Assembly (NCBI RefSeq): GCF_001051235.1
Contig: NZ_CBTJ020000025.1
Coordinates: 31,701 to 95,700 of the forward strand
From: Candidatus Competibacter denitrificans Run_A_D11
GTDB taxonomy: Bacteria > Pseudomonadota > Gammaproteobacteria > Competibacterales > Competibacteraceae
DNA: 64,000 nucleotides
Direction of reading: 5' to 3'
Positions 27,299-34,319 of this stretch are shown here, piece after piece; the stretch's first letter is position 1; each line of letters starts with the position of its first letter. Position numbers and translations under genes: made by a program. The notes under the pieces are model-generated. The model saw only the letters and a list, made by a program, of their open reading frames with translations, was not told where the DNA came from and made no database searches.

Positions 27299-28054
27299 AT
27301 GGTGGCAATGCGTGTGGAGGCCGGTCGCGGCTGGGGCTGGATCGTTGAGGGTTGGCGCTTGTTCGTCAAAGCGCCGGGAATCTGGTTGGTCATCATGCTG
27401 ATCTATTTTGCCATCAGCATCGTTTTGTCGTTCATCCCCTTCGTTGGCACCTTGGCTTCGGTCCTGTTGGGGCCGGTGCTGGCCGGCGGAATGCTGTATG
27501 GCGCGGCCGCCCTGGCGCAGGGCCAGTCTTTAGAGGTTGGGCATCTGTTTCAGGGCTTTAAGGACCAGGACCGCATGGGGCCGCTGGTAGTTCTTGGCTT
27601 GATCGGCTTGGCGGGTGGTGTAGTGGCAGGGTTGGTACTGTTCCTGTTCATGGGGGGCGGTTTGCTATTGGGCGGTGTCTTGGATACGACCGGTGCGATC
27701 ATTCCTCCGCAAACCATGACGGGTCTTTTTGCTGGCGCAGGTTTGCTGGCGCTATTGCTTATTCTCCTGCTTTGTATCCTGATCGGTATGGCATTCTTCT
27801 ATAGCGTACCGCTGGTTATGTTGGCAGGCCAGCAGGTTTGGCCCGCCTTGCAAGATAGCATCGCTGCTTGCTGGATCAACTTTCTACCACTCACGATATT
27901 TGGGCTGATTTATCTGGTTTTGGGGGTATTGGCGACGATCCCGCTCGGACTAGGTTTCTTCGTTTTAGGACCGGTCACGGTCGGTGCGGTGTATGCCAGC
28001 TATCGGGATGTGTTTGAGAGGCCGGGTAGACCTTCCATCAATCTGGCCAAATAG
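27299..28054 (+). CDS. BPSS1780-family multi-pass membrane protein
   Basis: 251-aa integral membrane protein with the family start RVEAGRGWGWIVEGWRLF followed by about five hydrophobic stretches (roughly residues 25-50, 55-75, 100-130, 150-175 and 195-225). The first ATG (27290) abuts the GAGAAGGA ribosome site, so I use the ATG at 27299; 27308 is also possible. It starts 23 bases after the thiolase and may be cotranscribed. The function of this family is unknown; it contains no catalytic motif I can identify. Confidence 0.75.
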   Translation: MVAMRVEAGRGWGWIVEGWRLFVKAPGIWLVIMLIYFAISIVLSFIPFVGTLASVLLGPVLAGGMLYGAAALAQGQSLEVGHLFQGFKDQDRMGPLVVLGLIGLAGGVVAGLVLFLFMGGGLLLGGVLDTTGAIIPPQTMTGLFAGAGLLALLLILLLCILIGMAFFYSVPLVMLAGQQVWPALQDSIAACWINFLPLTIFGLIYLVLGVLATIPLGLGFFVLGPVTVGAVYASYRDVFERPGRPSINLAK

Positions 28055-28072
28055 CGGGATGGTTTGAGATAA

Positions 28073-28098
28073 GGGGAGGGCGCTGGATGCGCCCGCCT
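28073..28098. terminator. Possible terminator hairpin between convergent genes
   Basis: GGGCGC (28078-28083) pairs with GCGCCC (28089-28094) around a 5-base loop, extended by three more pairs after a mismatch. It lies in the short gap between the convergent membrane-protein and PilZ genes. There is no T-run on either side, so intrinsic termination is uncertain. Confidence 0.35.
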
Positions 28099-28109
28099 CG
28101 TAGTGGCAT

Positions 28110-28472
28110 TTAACCGAATTTGAATTCCTCGATGAGAATCTGAAGCTGTACCAGGGCTTGCGTGTTGATGCTGAGCACTCGAAAGCCGGTATCGTAGAAA
28201 TCCGGGTTGATATCCCGGCCTGTCCAGAGGCTCTCGGCTTCTACTTCCAAACGCTGGCGTGGCGTATCTTCCTTGGGGATGTCTACCCATAAATGAAAGG
28301 TTTTGTTCAGTGGAATAGGTTTGTCACTGACCAGGCGCATCCCTTCCTTGTTGATATCGACGATATGACCGAGTAGCTGGTTAGTCTCCTGATCGTAAAC
28401 TCGCAAATACATGACCAGATACCAGCGTTTAACTCGGCGTTTTTCAGCTCCTGAAGCGTCATCGCTACTCAT
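28110..28472 (-). CDS. PilZ-domain protein, probable c-di-GMP receptor
   Basis: 120-aa single-domain PilZ protein. The N-terminal arginine-rich motif is EKRRVKRWYLVMYL (RxxxR: R12-R16 region). The second ligand motif reads DINKEGMRL, where the consensus is D/NxSxxG; the serine is replaced by asparagine, which is seen in some binders. PilZ proteins bind cyclic di-GMP and relay it to polysaccharide or motility machines. The nearby exopolysaccharide locus would be a plausible target but there is no operon link. AGAGG precedes the ATG. Confidence 0.82.
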   Translation of the reverse strand: MSSDDASGAEKRRVKRWYLVMYLRVYDQETNQLLGHIVDINKEGMRLVSDKPIPLNKTFHLWVDIPKEDTPRQRLEVEAESLWTGRDINPDFYDTGFRVLSINTQALVQLQILIEEFKFG

Positions 28473-28598
28473 TGGGACCTCTTGACGGGTGTTGATTGGT
28501 CGGTAGCCGGCCGGGTTGGCCGACGAGGGTGTTTGGCAACGAAAAAATATCAGGTCGCCGATGCGGGACCGGTGCTACGGTCGCGGGGATGCTGCCGT

Positions 28599-29228
28599 TC
28601 AAGCCGGCACGGCCGGGTTCAAACTGTAGGTAACCGTCAGGCTGGCCCGATCCAAAATATGGCCGGCTATCGCGGTGAGCACCTCTGGTCCGGTAAACTG
28701 GCCTTCGACTGGACAACGCTCCAAATCGAGCGCGTAAAGGGTGAATACATAATGGTGGACGAGGCTATCGTTCCAGGGCGGGCAGGGGCCATCGTAGCCG
28801 AAATAGTTGCCGCTCATCGCCGGATCACCCGCGAACCATTCACGGTAATTATTGATCCCTTGCCGAGTACCGCGCGGGCCGGCGGGGCCTTGTTTGCCTC
28901 CCGGCGTGATGCTATCGGAAAATTCACCAGCGTTGATCCGTGCGGGTTCGGGAGCCAGATCGACCAAAATCCAGTGATAGAAATCGGCACGGGGCAGGTC
29001 GGGCGGAACTTGTCGGTCTTCCTGATTCACATCATCCGCACGGGTCGGTACATCAGGGTCGTGGCAAATCAATGCCAGCGAGCGGGTGCCGGCCGGCAAG
29101 CCTCCCCATTCCAGCGGTGGGTTGCGGTTCGTACTGAGCGCCACATGATTCTTGGGATCAACGACCCCGAATGCATATTCCGCAGGAATCGGCTGTTGAT
29201 CGCGCAGCGCCGGGCTGGTGAGATACAT
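28599..29228 (-). CDS. YbhB/YbcL-type PEBP (phosphatidylethanolamine-binding) family protein
   Basis: 209-aa protein of the bacterial PEBP/Raf-kinase-inhibitor-like family. It has family segments PPLEWGGLPAGTRSLALICHDPD, the ligand-pocket histidine in DFYHWILVDL, and GYDGPCPPWNDSLVHHYVFTLYALD. The frame is open upstream to 29537, but the ATG at 29228 has AAGGAGAA about 6 bases before it and starts exactly at the family boundary, so the upstream extension is spurious. It has no signal peptide and is probably cytoplasmic. Members of this family have no settled function in bacteria. The protein carries a larger loop after the HDPD motif (DDVNQEDRQVPPDL) than E. coli YbhB. Confidence 0.85.
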   Translation of the reverse strand: MYLTSPALRDQQPIPAEYAFGVVDPKNHVALSTNRNPPLEWGGLPAGTRSLALICHDPDVPTRADDVNQEDRQVPPDLPRADFYHWILVDLAPEPARINAGEFSDSITPGGKQGPAGPRGTRQGINNYREWFAGDPAMSGNYFGYDGPCPPWNDSLVHHYVFTLYALDLERCPVEGQFTGPEVLTAIAGHILDRASLTVTYSLNPAVPA

Positions 29229-29435
29229 GAAATTCTCCTTGGTGGGCGATAGAGTGGTGGGCGGAAAAAGCGGTTGCCTGTTTCGGCAAGACCGCGCCTC
29301 CAGGAACCAGGCCGAGGCACTCCAGTAAAAGGAGCGGTCGGTTTGGCGGGGCATCATCAGAAAAAAGCCGCCCTGCGCCAGGGTTCCGAGCCATCGTATG
29401 GGTTTTTGCGACCATACTCTTTTATCCATCATATT

Positions 29436-29669
29436 ATGGTGATTCGCGCGACTTTCAAGCGGATTTTCGCGTCCCTTCCGATCCGTGATCGGGTTTGGGT
29501 CGATGGCATTGGGCACGTTGCATTGATCCTTGCTCAATTAAAACAAACTGTGCAGCAAAACCGTGCCGCCGCCGTGAGTGGTGGCCTGGTATTACGATGG
29601 TCACTGCTGATCGGCTGGCTAGAGTTATTGCCGTTGTTATTACCGTTTCTGCCAGATTTCTGGAAATAA
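29436..29669 (+). pseudogene. Apparent decayed, internally deleted copy of trkH
   Basis: The 454 bases between the PEBP gene and trkH hold no intact gene of their own, but the last part resembles trkH. Bases 29581-29600 are identical over 20 bases to 29908-29927 inside trkH. In that frame the region reads LCSKTVPPP, stop, VVAWYYDG against LFSATMLPPMAVAWYYDG of TrkH. A few bases later, in another frame, it reads LLIGWLELLPLLLPFLPDFWK-stop, close to the TrkH end LIGRFEVFPLLLLFLPDFWK-stop. So the start and end of a TrkH-like sequence are joined with most of the middle missing, a stop codon and a frame change. The 5' limit is uncertain. Confidence 0.6.
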
Positions 29670-29682
29670 AGGTTCCATCAAA

Positions 29683-31281
29683 ATGAACGAAGCCACTCTC
29701 GACCCGTCGGAGAACGAAAAACAATCGCCGGACAGTGAGCCGCCCAAACCGGCTGCGGCCCCCGTTAGAGCGCCGGCCCATTGGCCTCTAAAGCAAAATA
29801 ACCCTCAATGGCAAATCGTTAGCCAGCGTTCGCCCCTCAAAACGGCGCTCTATATGGTCGGCGTCCTCATGATCCTCTTTAGTGCCACCATGCTGCCGCC
29901 GATGGCTGTGGCCTGGTATTACGATGGCCAAAGTGTCGTGCTGCCGTTTGCTCAGGCGATGGGGGTGATGCTGGGCTTGGGTCTATTGTGTTGGTTGCCG
30001 GTTTGCCGTTACAAACTCGATCTGCGCAATCGAGACGGTTTCGCGGTGGTGGTGGCGTTTTGGTTTCTGCTGTCACTGATCGGCGCTTTGCCGTTTATGC
30101 TCTCGGAAAATCCCCACGTCCGGTTAGTGGACGCAGTGTTTGAAACGGTGTCCGGCTTGACGACTACAGGCGGTACGGTGTTGTCTGGACTGGACACTAT
30201 GCCAAAGGCCATCCTCTATTATCGGGCGCAGCTCAATTTTCTTGGCGGCATGGGCGTCATCGTACTGGCGGTGGCGCTGCTACCGATGCTCGGTGTTGGG
30301 GGGATGCAACTCTACAAGGCCGAGACTCCAGGCCCGATGAAGGATGAAAAACTCACCCCGCGCATCACGGAGACCGCGAAGAATCTCTGGTTCATTTATG
30401 TAGCGCTCAACGGTCTGTGTACGCTCTCGTTCTGGGTTGCGGGGATGAGTTTCTTCGACGCCATCTGCCACAGTTTCGCCACCTTGGCATTGGGAGGATT
30501 TTCGACCCACGATGCCAGCATCGGTTTTTTCAACAGCCCGGCCATCGAACTGGTCGCCGGGTTTTTCTCGATTGTCGCGGCAGTCAATTTCGCACTTTTC
30601 TTTCTGGCGTGGCGTGCCCGCAGCCTGAAAGCCATTTTTCAAGATCCTGAATTCAAGTTTTGCATGGCAGTATTTGGCGGACTGATCTCGACCGCCTGTC
30701 TTTATCTGTACTTCAGCGGCAAATTTCCAGCTTGGGAAGCCTTTCATCGCGGATTTTTTCAGGCCGCCTCGGTCATTACCGATAATGGACTGGGCACTAT
30801 CGGCTATCCAGCCGACTGGCCGATCTTTGTACCGCTGCTGTTGTTGCTGGGGAGCTTTTTCGGTGGTTGCGTCGGCTCGACCTGTGGCGGCATCAAAGCC
30901 ATCCGCTTTCTGTTGTTGTACAAGCAGAGTGTGCGTGAAGCGCGGCTACTCATTCGTCCCGCCGCGCAGATTACGGTCAAATTAGGAACACAACCCGTGT
31001 CAGACCGAGTAATGCAGGCGGTTTGGGGTTTTTATTATCTTTATGTTTTCAGTTACTGCTTTTTGTCGCTTGCCTTGACTGCCACCGGTGTGGATTTGGT
31101 GACGGCATTCGGATCGGTGGCGGCCTGCTTAAATAACATGGGGATCGGTTTGGGCGAAACAGCGGTCGGTTTTTCGCCGCTGAATGATACCGCCACCTGG
31201 CTGTTGTCCCTGGCCATGCTGATCGGTCGCTTTGAGGTGTTTCCCCTGCTGTTGTTGTTCCTGCCGGACTTCTGGAAATAA
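29683..31281 (+). CDS. trkH: TrkH-family potassium uptake channel subunit
   Basis: 532-aa SKT-superfamily potassium transporter with four pore repeats. Filter-region segments are SGLTTTGGTVLSGLD, ATLALGGFSTHDASIG, SVITDNGLGTIGYP and CLNNMGIGLGETAVGF, each with the filter glycine. The C-terminus (PLLLLFLPDFWK) is typical of TrkH. Residues 1-50 are a Pro/Glu-rich cytoplasmic extension not usual for the family. In cells TrkH works with the NAD/ATP-binding TrkA ring, which is not encoded here. AAAGG lies about 10 bases before the ATG. The next gene begins 4 bases after its stop, which suggests cotranscription with the acyl-CoA synthetase. Confidence 0.92.
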   Translation: MNEATLDPSENEKQSPDSEPPKPAAAPVRAPAHWPLKQNNPQWQIVSQRSPLKTALYMVGVLMILFSATMLPPMAVAWYYDGQSVVLPFAQAMGVMLGLGLLCWLPVCRYKLDLRNRDGFAVVVAFWFLLSLIGALPFMLSENPHVRLVDAVFETVSGLTTTGGTVLSGLDTMPKAILYYRAQLNFLGGMGVIVLAVALLPMLGVGGMQLYKAETPGPMKDEKLTPRITETAKNLWFIYVALNGLCTLSFWVAGMSFFDAICHSFATLALGGFSTHDASIGFFNSPAIELVAGFFSIVAAVNFALFFLAWRARSLKAIFQDPEFKFCMAVFGGLISTACLYLYFSGKFPAWEAFHRGFFQAASVITDNGLGTIGYPADWPIFVPLLLLLGSFFGGCVGSTCGGIKAIRFLLLYKQSVREARLLIRPAAQITVKLGTQPVSDRVMQAVWGFYYLYVFSYCFLSLALTATGVDLVTAFGSVAACLNNMGIGLGETAVGFSPLNDTATWLLSLAMLIGRFEVFPLLLLFLPDFWK

Positions 31282-31285
31282 CGCT

Positions 31286-32857
31286 ATGAGCGAAGAACGA
31301 CGGGGTTACACCGGCGCACAGCCGCCCGCGCGCTTCAACATGGCCCACTATTGCCTGGCAAACGCGGCGCAAACCACGCCGGATAAAATTGCGTTGATCG
31401 TGGTATCCGATGCTCATGCTCCCATCGAGCAGGCGGAGCGTTGGACCTATCGTCAGTTGGATGATGCGGTGCGGCGGATTGCGGCAGGTCTGTGTGGTTT
31501 GGGCTTGGAGCCGGGCGAGCGGTTGATGATTCGCATGGGTAATACCAGCGATTACGCGCTGCTGTTTTTTGGCGCCATCGCCGCCGGTTGTGTACCCTTG
31601 CCTTCATCAGCGCAATTGACGGAGGAAGAGGCGGATTTTCTGCTGGTCGATTCCGGGGCGCAGCTGATCGTCATGTCCGATGAACTGGCGATTAGGCCAT
31701 CACCGGGGGTGCGGGTGTTCGGCCCCGCTGAGATTGCGGCATTGCGAGCGAAGTATCCGCCGATGGCCTACGCTGATACTGCTGCCGATGATCCCGCGTT
31801 TTTGGTCTACACCTCTGGCACCACCGGTCAGCCTAAGGGGGTTTTGCACGCCCAGCGGTCGGCGTGGGGAAGGCGACCGATGTACCAGGGTTGGTATGGC
31901 ATTCACCCAGATGACGTGATCCTGCACGCTGGTGCATTCAATTGGACGTACACGCTGGGAGTCGGCTTGACCGATCCTTGGGCTAACGGTGCGACCACGG
32001 TGCTCTACAACGGCCCACGCGATGTCACGGTCTGGCCGCTGCTGATGGCAAAATTTCGCGCCACCCTGTTCGCCGCCGTGCCGGGTGTTTACCGGCAGAT
32101 TTTAAAATACACCGATTTGCGTGCTTTTGACTTGTCCAGCTTGCGGCATGGCCTGACGGCGGGCGAGGCTTTGAACGTGGCCTTGTTGGAGCAGTGGCGG
32201 ATGACGACCAGCAAGGAGCTATACGAAGCCTTGGGGATGAGTGAATGCTCGACCTACATTTCGTCGTCACCGAGTGTGCCGGTCAAACCAGGTAGCCCCG
32301 GCCAGCCCCAGCAAGGCCGCTGTGTGGTGGCGTTGCCGATTGAGGGCGGTGAGGAGCCGTTACCGGCGGGTGAAACGGGTCTGTTGGCAGTGCATCGCAG
32401 CGATCCGGGTCTAATGCTCGGCTATTGGAATCGGCCGGATGAGGAAGAGTTGGTCTATCGCGGCGAGTGGTTTCTCGGCGGCGATCTGGTCCATTTCGAC
32501 ACCGACGGCTACATGATCTATCACGGCCGCAACGATGACGTGATGAACGCGATGGGCTACCGTGTCTCACCGCTGGAGGTCGAGCATTGTCTGAGCCAGC
32601 ATCCGGCAGTGGCCGAAGTGGCCGTCACCGAACTGACGGTGCGGGAGGGTGTTTCGGTGATCGCGGCCTTCATTGTGCCACGCGATCCCGACGAGCCGGA
32701 GGGGGTAGACGCTGCGCCGCTGCTAGCCTACGCCCGCGAGCATCTGGCGGCCTATAAATGTCCACGCGAAGTCATTTTCACCGACCACCTGCCGCGTACC
32801 GCCAACGGCAAGGTTCGGCGGCGCGATCTCGCCCGCTGGAAAGCGGAACGACAGTAA
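31286..32857 (+). CDS. AMP-dependent acyl-CoA synthetase (ACS/benzoate-CoA ligase-like)
   Basis: 523-aa ANL-superfamily ligase. The phosphate loop is FLVYTSGTTGQPKGVLHAQ, the aromatic motif is YEALGMSECSTYIS, the adenine/ribose segments are EWFLGGDLVHFDTDGY and GRNDDVMNAMGYRVSP, and the catalytic lysine is in RTANGKVRRRDL. The gross pattern (AHYCLANAAQTTPDKIAL near the start, AGAFNWTYTLGVGL in the acyl pocket) is that of short/medium-chain or aromatic acid CoA ligases. The substrate cannot be read off safely. It starts 4 bases after trkH; the frame extends further 5' but the ATG at 31286 gives the family start. The convergent crotonase gene is 21 bases away. Confidence 0.88.
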   Translation: MSEERRGYTGAQPPARFNMAHYCLANAAQTTPDKIALIVVSDAHAPIEQAERWTYRQLDDAVRRIAAGLCGLGLEPGERLMIRMGNTSDYALLFFGAIAAGCVPLPSSAQLTEEEADFLLVDSGAQLIVMSDELAIRPSPGVRVFGPAEIAALRAKYPPMAYADTAADDPAFLVYTSGTTGQPKGVLHAQRSAWGRRPMYQGWYGIHPDDVILHAGAFNWTYTLGVGLTDPWANGATTVLYNGPRDVTVWPLLMAKFRATLFAAVPGVYRQILKYTDLRAFDLSSLRHGLTAGEALNVALLEQWRMTTSKELYEALGMSECSTYISSSPSVPVKPGSPGQPQQGRCVVALPIEGGEEPLPAGETGLLAVHRSDPGLMLGYWNRPDEEELVYRGEWFLGGDLVHFDTDGYMIYHGRNDDVMNAMGYRVSPLEVEHCLSQHPAVAEVAVTELTVREGVSVIAAFIVPRDPDEPEGVDAAPLLAYAREHLAAYKCPREVIFTDHLPRTANGKVRRRDLARWKAERQ

Positions 32858-32878
32858 GTTATCGCTGATCAGTCACAC

Positions 32879-33670
32879 TCACGGCTTGCGCATAGCGCGT
32901 TGCAGCGCAGCAAGATGCTCCGGTTCGTTATGGCACATTCCCTGAAACGCAGCACACAGATCCAAAAAATCCTTCAGTTCCATACGCTGAGCCATCTTCA
33001 TCAGCCGCTTGGTCAACCGCAGAGCCTTCGGGGGCTGAGCGGCGAAGCGAGCGGCGATCTCGTTGGTACGGGTCATTAACTGGTCGGGTTCGACCACTTC
33101 CAGCACGATACCCAAGGCTTTCGCCTCAATGGCGTCTACCAGGCGGCCGCTCAAGGTCAGATCGAAGGCATGTTGATAGCCGATCAGGCGTTGCAGGAAC
33201 CACGCGCCGCCATCGCCGGGGATGATGCCAAGATTAAGGAAGGTTTCGCCGAATTTCGCCCGCGTGGACGCGATGCGCAGATCAGCCATATTGGCAAGAT
33301 CAAAACCAGCCCCGATGGCAGGACCGTTCACGGCAGCGATGATGGGGATTTCCACCGCCTGCAACGCCAGCGGGATGCGCTGAATGCCGCGCCGGTAGCG
33401 GGTTGCTACTTCGGCGGCGTCACCGGCAAAATCACCCTGGCGCTCGGCCATATCCTTAATATTGCCACCGGCGCAAAATGCCGAACCTGCTCCGGTGATA
33501 ACCAGCACCGACACCTCGTCACAACGGTTAACCCATTCCGCCACCGCGATGAGATCGGTGATTAGCGCAGTACCGGTCAGGGCATTGCGCACGTCATCGC
33601 GGTTAAGTGTGAGGGTGGCTATAGGACCTTCCAGCCGTAATAGTGCGTCGGTGAGTTTCGGGGGCGTCAT
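32879..33670 (-). CDS. Crotonase-family protein with altered catalytic glutamates
   Basis: 263-aa crotonase fold: oxyanion/CoA segment GSAFCAGGNIKDMAERQGDF, second oxyanion loop AAVNGPAIGAGFDLANMADLRIA, and FGETFLNLGIIPGDGGAWFL. In classical enoyl-CoA hydratase two glutamates activate water. Here the first lines up with Asp (AGFDLAN) and the second with Phe or Leu (ETFLNLG). The protein is therefore more likely an isomerase, a hydrolase-like member, or a hydratase with different chemistry. It lies tail-to-tail with the acyl-CoA synthetase gene. Family membership is sure; hydratase activity is not. Confidence 0.82.
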   Translation of the reverse strand: MTPPKLTDALLRLEGPIATLTLNRDDVRNALTGTALITDLIAVAEWVNRCDEVSVLVITGAGSAFCAGGNIKDMAERQGDFAGDAAEVATRYRRGIQRIPLALQAVEIPIIAAVNGPAIGAGFDLANMADLRIASTRAKFGETFLNLGIIPGDGGAWFLQRLIGYQHAFDLTLSGRLVDAIEAKALGIVLEVVEPDQLMTRTNEIAARFAAQPPKALRLTKRLMKMAQRMELKDFLDLCAAFQGMCHNEPEHLAALQRAMRKP

Positions 33671-33798
33671 GATGGTTTGCTCTAGCGCAATGTGCTCAAT
33701 AGAGCGGGCTGTTCAAGTCTGCAAAGAGTAAAATCCGTGCCATGAGGACCGCACTAATCAAAATTGCCTTGATTAATATTGCTCTTGACGAGCAGGTG

Positions 33799-33821
33799 GG
33801 CCTCCGAAAAAGCCGGAGGCC
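33799..33821. other. Perfect 8-bp hairpin in the 650-base gap before hyfB
   Basis: GGCCTCCG and CGGAGGCC flank a 7-base loop. On the minus strand it lies about 40 bases after the end of the broken SEC-C gene and could once have been its terminator, but no T-run follows on either strand. The rest of 33671-33860 and 34070-34319 shows no gene I can support; the latter should contain the hyf promoter. Confidence 0.4.
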
Positions 33822-33860
33822 TCTGATGGTTAACGGATATAAGTATTGCGGCCTGATCCG

Positions 33861-34069
33861 TCAAAAGCTACCTGATTTCAGGCAACACCGCTTGAAACAA
33901 CCTCCCAGAGCCGCAGGGGCAAGGGTCATTGCGCCCTAGCTTCTCCAATAATTCCTTGCAGCCGCCGACCACTCGATCACCTTTCTTGACCTGAGTTTCA
34001 GACGGGAAACCTTTACGGCGCTTACTGGAGACCTCGAAAGGACATCAGCGGTTTGATATGTGATTTCAT
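33861..34069 (-). pseudogene. Small SEC-C zinc-motif protein gene with two frame disruptions
   Basis: A strong ribosome site (GGAGGTG) precedes ATG at 34069. The ATG frame reads [11 protein letters not shown] and then hits a stop. One base over, it continues [23 protein letters not shown] and [18 protein letters not shown], the hallmark of SEC-C metal-binding motifs. A second one-base change is needed to finish with [11 protein letters not shown] and a stop at 33861. The distance is 209 bases, that is 69 codons plus 2 bases, matching two single-base insertions. Reconstructed length is about 68 aa, with zinc ligands CPC and CC. Either the gene is dead or two homopolymer errors affect the assembly; the second seems possible because both changes lie beside short runs (TTT and GGG). 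Confidence 0.65.
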
Positions 34070-34319
34070 GGGACACCTCCTGGAAAACCACTAGCGTGGT
34101 GAAGGGTCGGCATCATACACCGGATCACCCCAACAGGCGTTTTTCATGAAAAGATTGTTGTACAGTTCCAGGAAGCGACGTGACAGCTTTGCTATTATTA
34201 TCGACTATACGGGAACGCAGGTCTCCTAAGCCTATGGGGATCGCCGCGTCCGGTTAGGCGCTTGCATCTTTCTCCATCACGCGGGTTGCCGCGTACTCGC
34301 GGAATTACATTTCACAGCT

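Noticed and set aside
29229..29537. An N-terminal extension of about 103 residues on the PEBP-family protein
   Set aside because: A clear AAGGAGAA ribosome site and the family start both lie at 29228; the upstream frame has no family similarity and crosses the trkH relic on the other strand.
32879..33670. Confident call as an enoyl-CoA hydratase
   Set aside because: Both catalytic glutamates appear replaced, so I kept only the crotonase family name.
33861..34069. Programmed frameshifting as an explanation for the SEC-C gene
   Set aside because: Two separate one-base shifts would be needed in under 70 codons and there is no slippery site with stimulatory structure that I can see; decay or sequence error is simpler.
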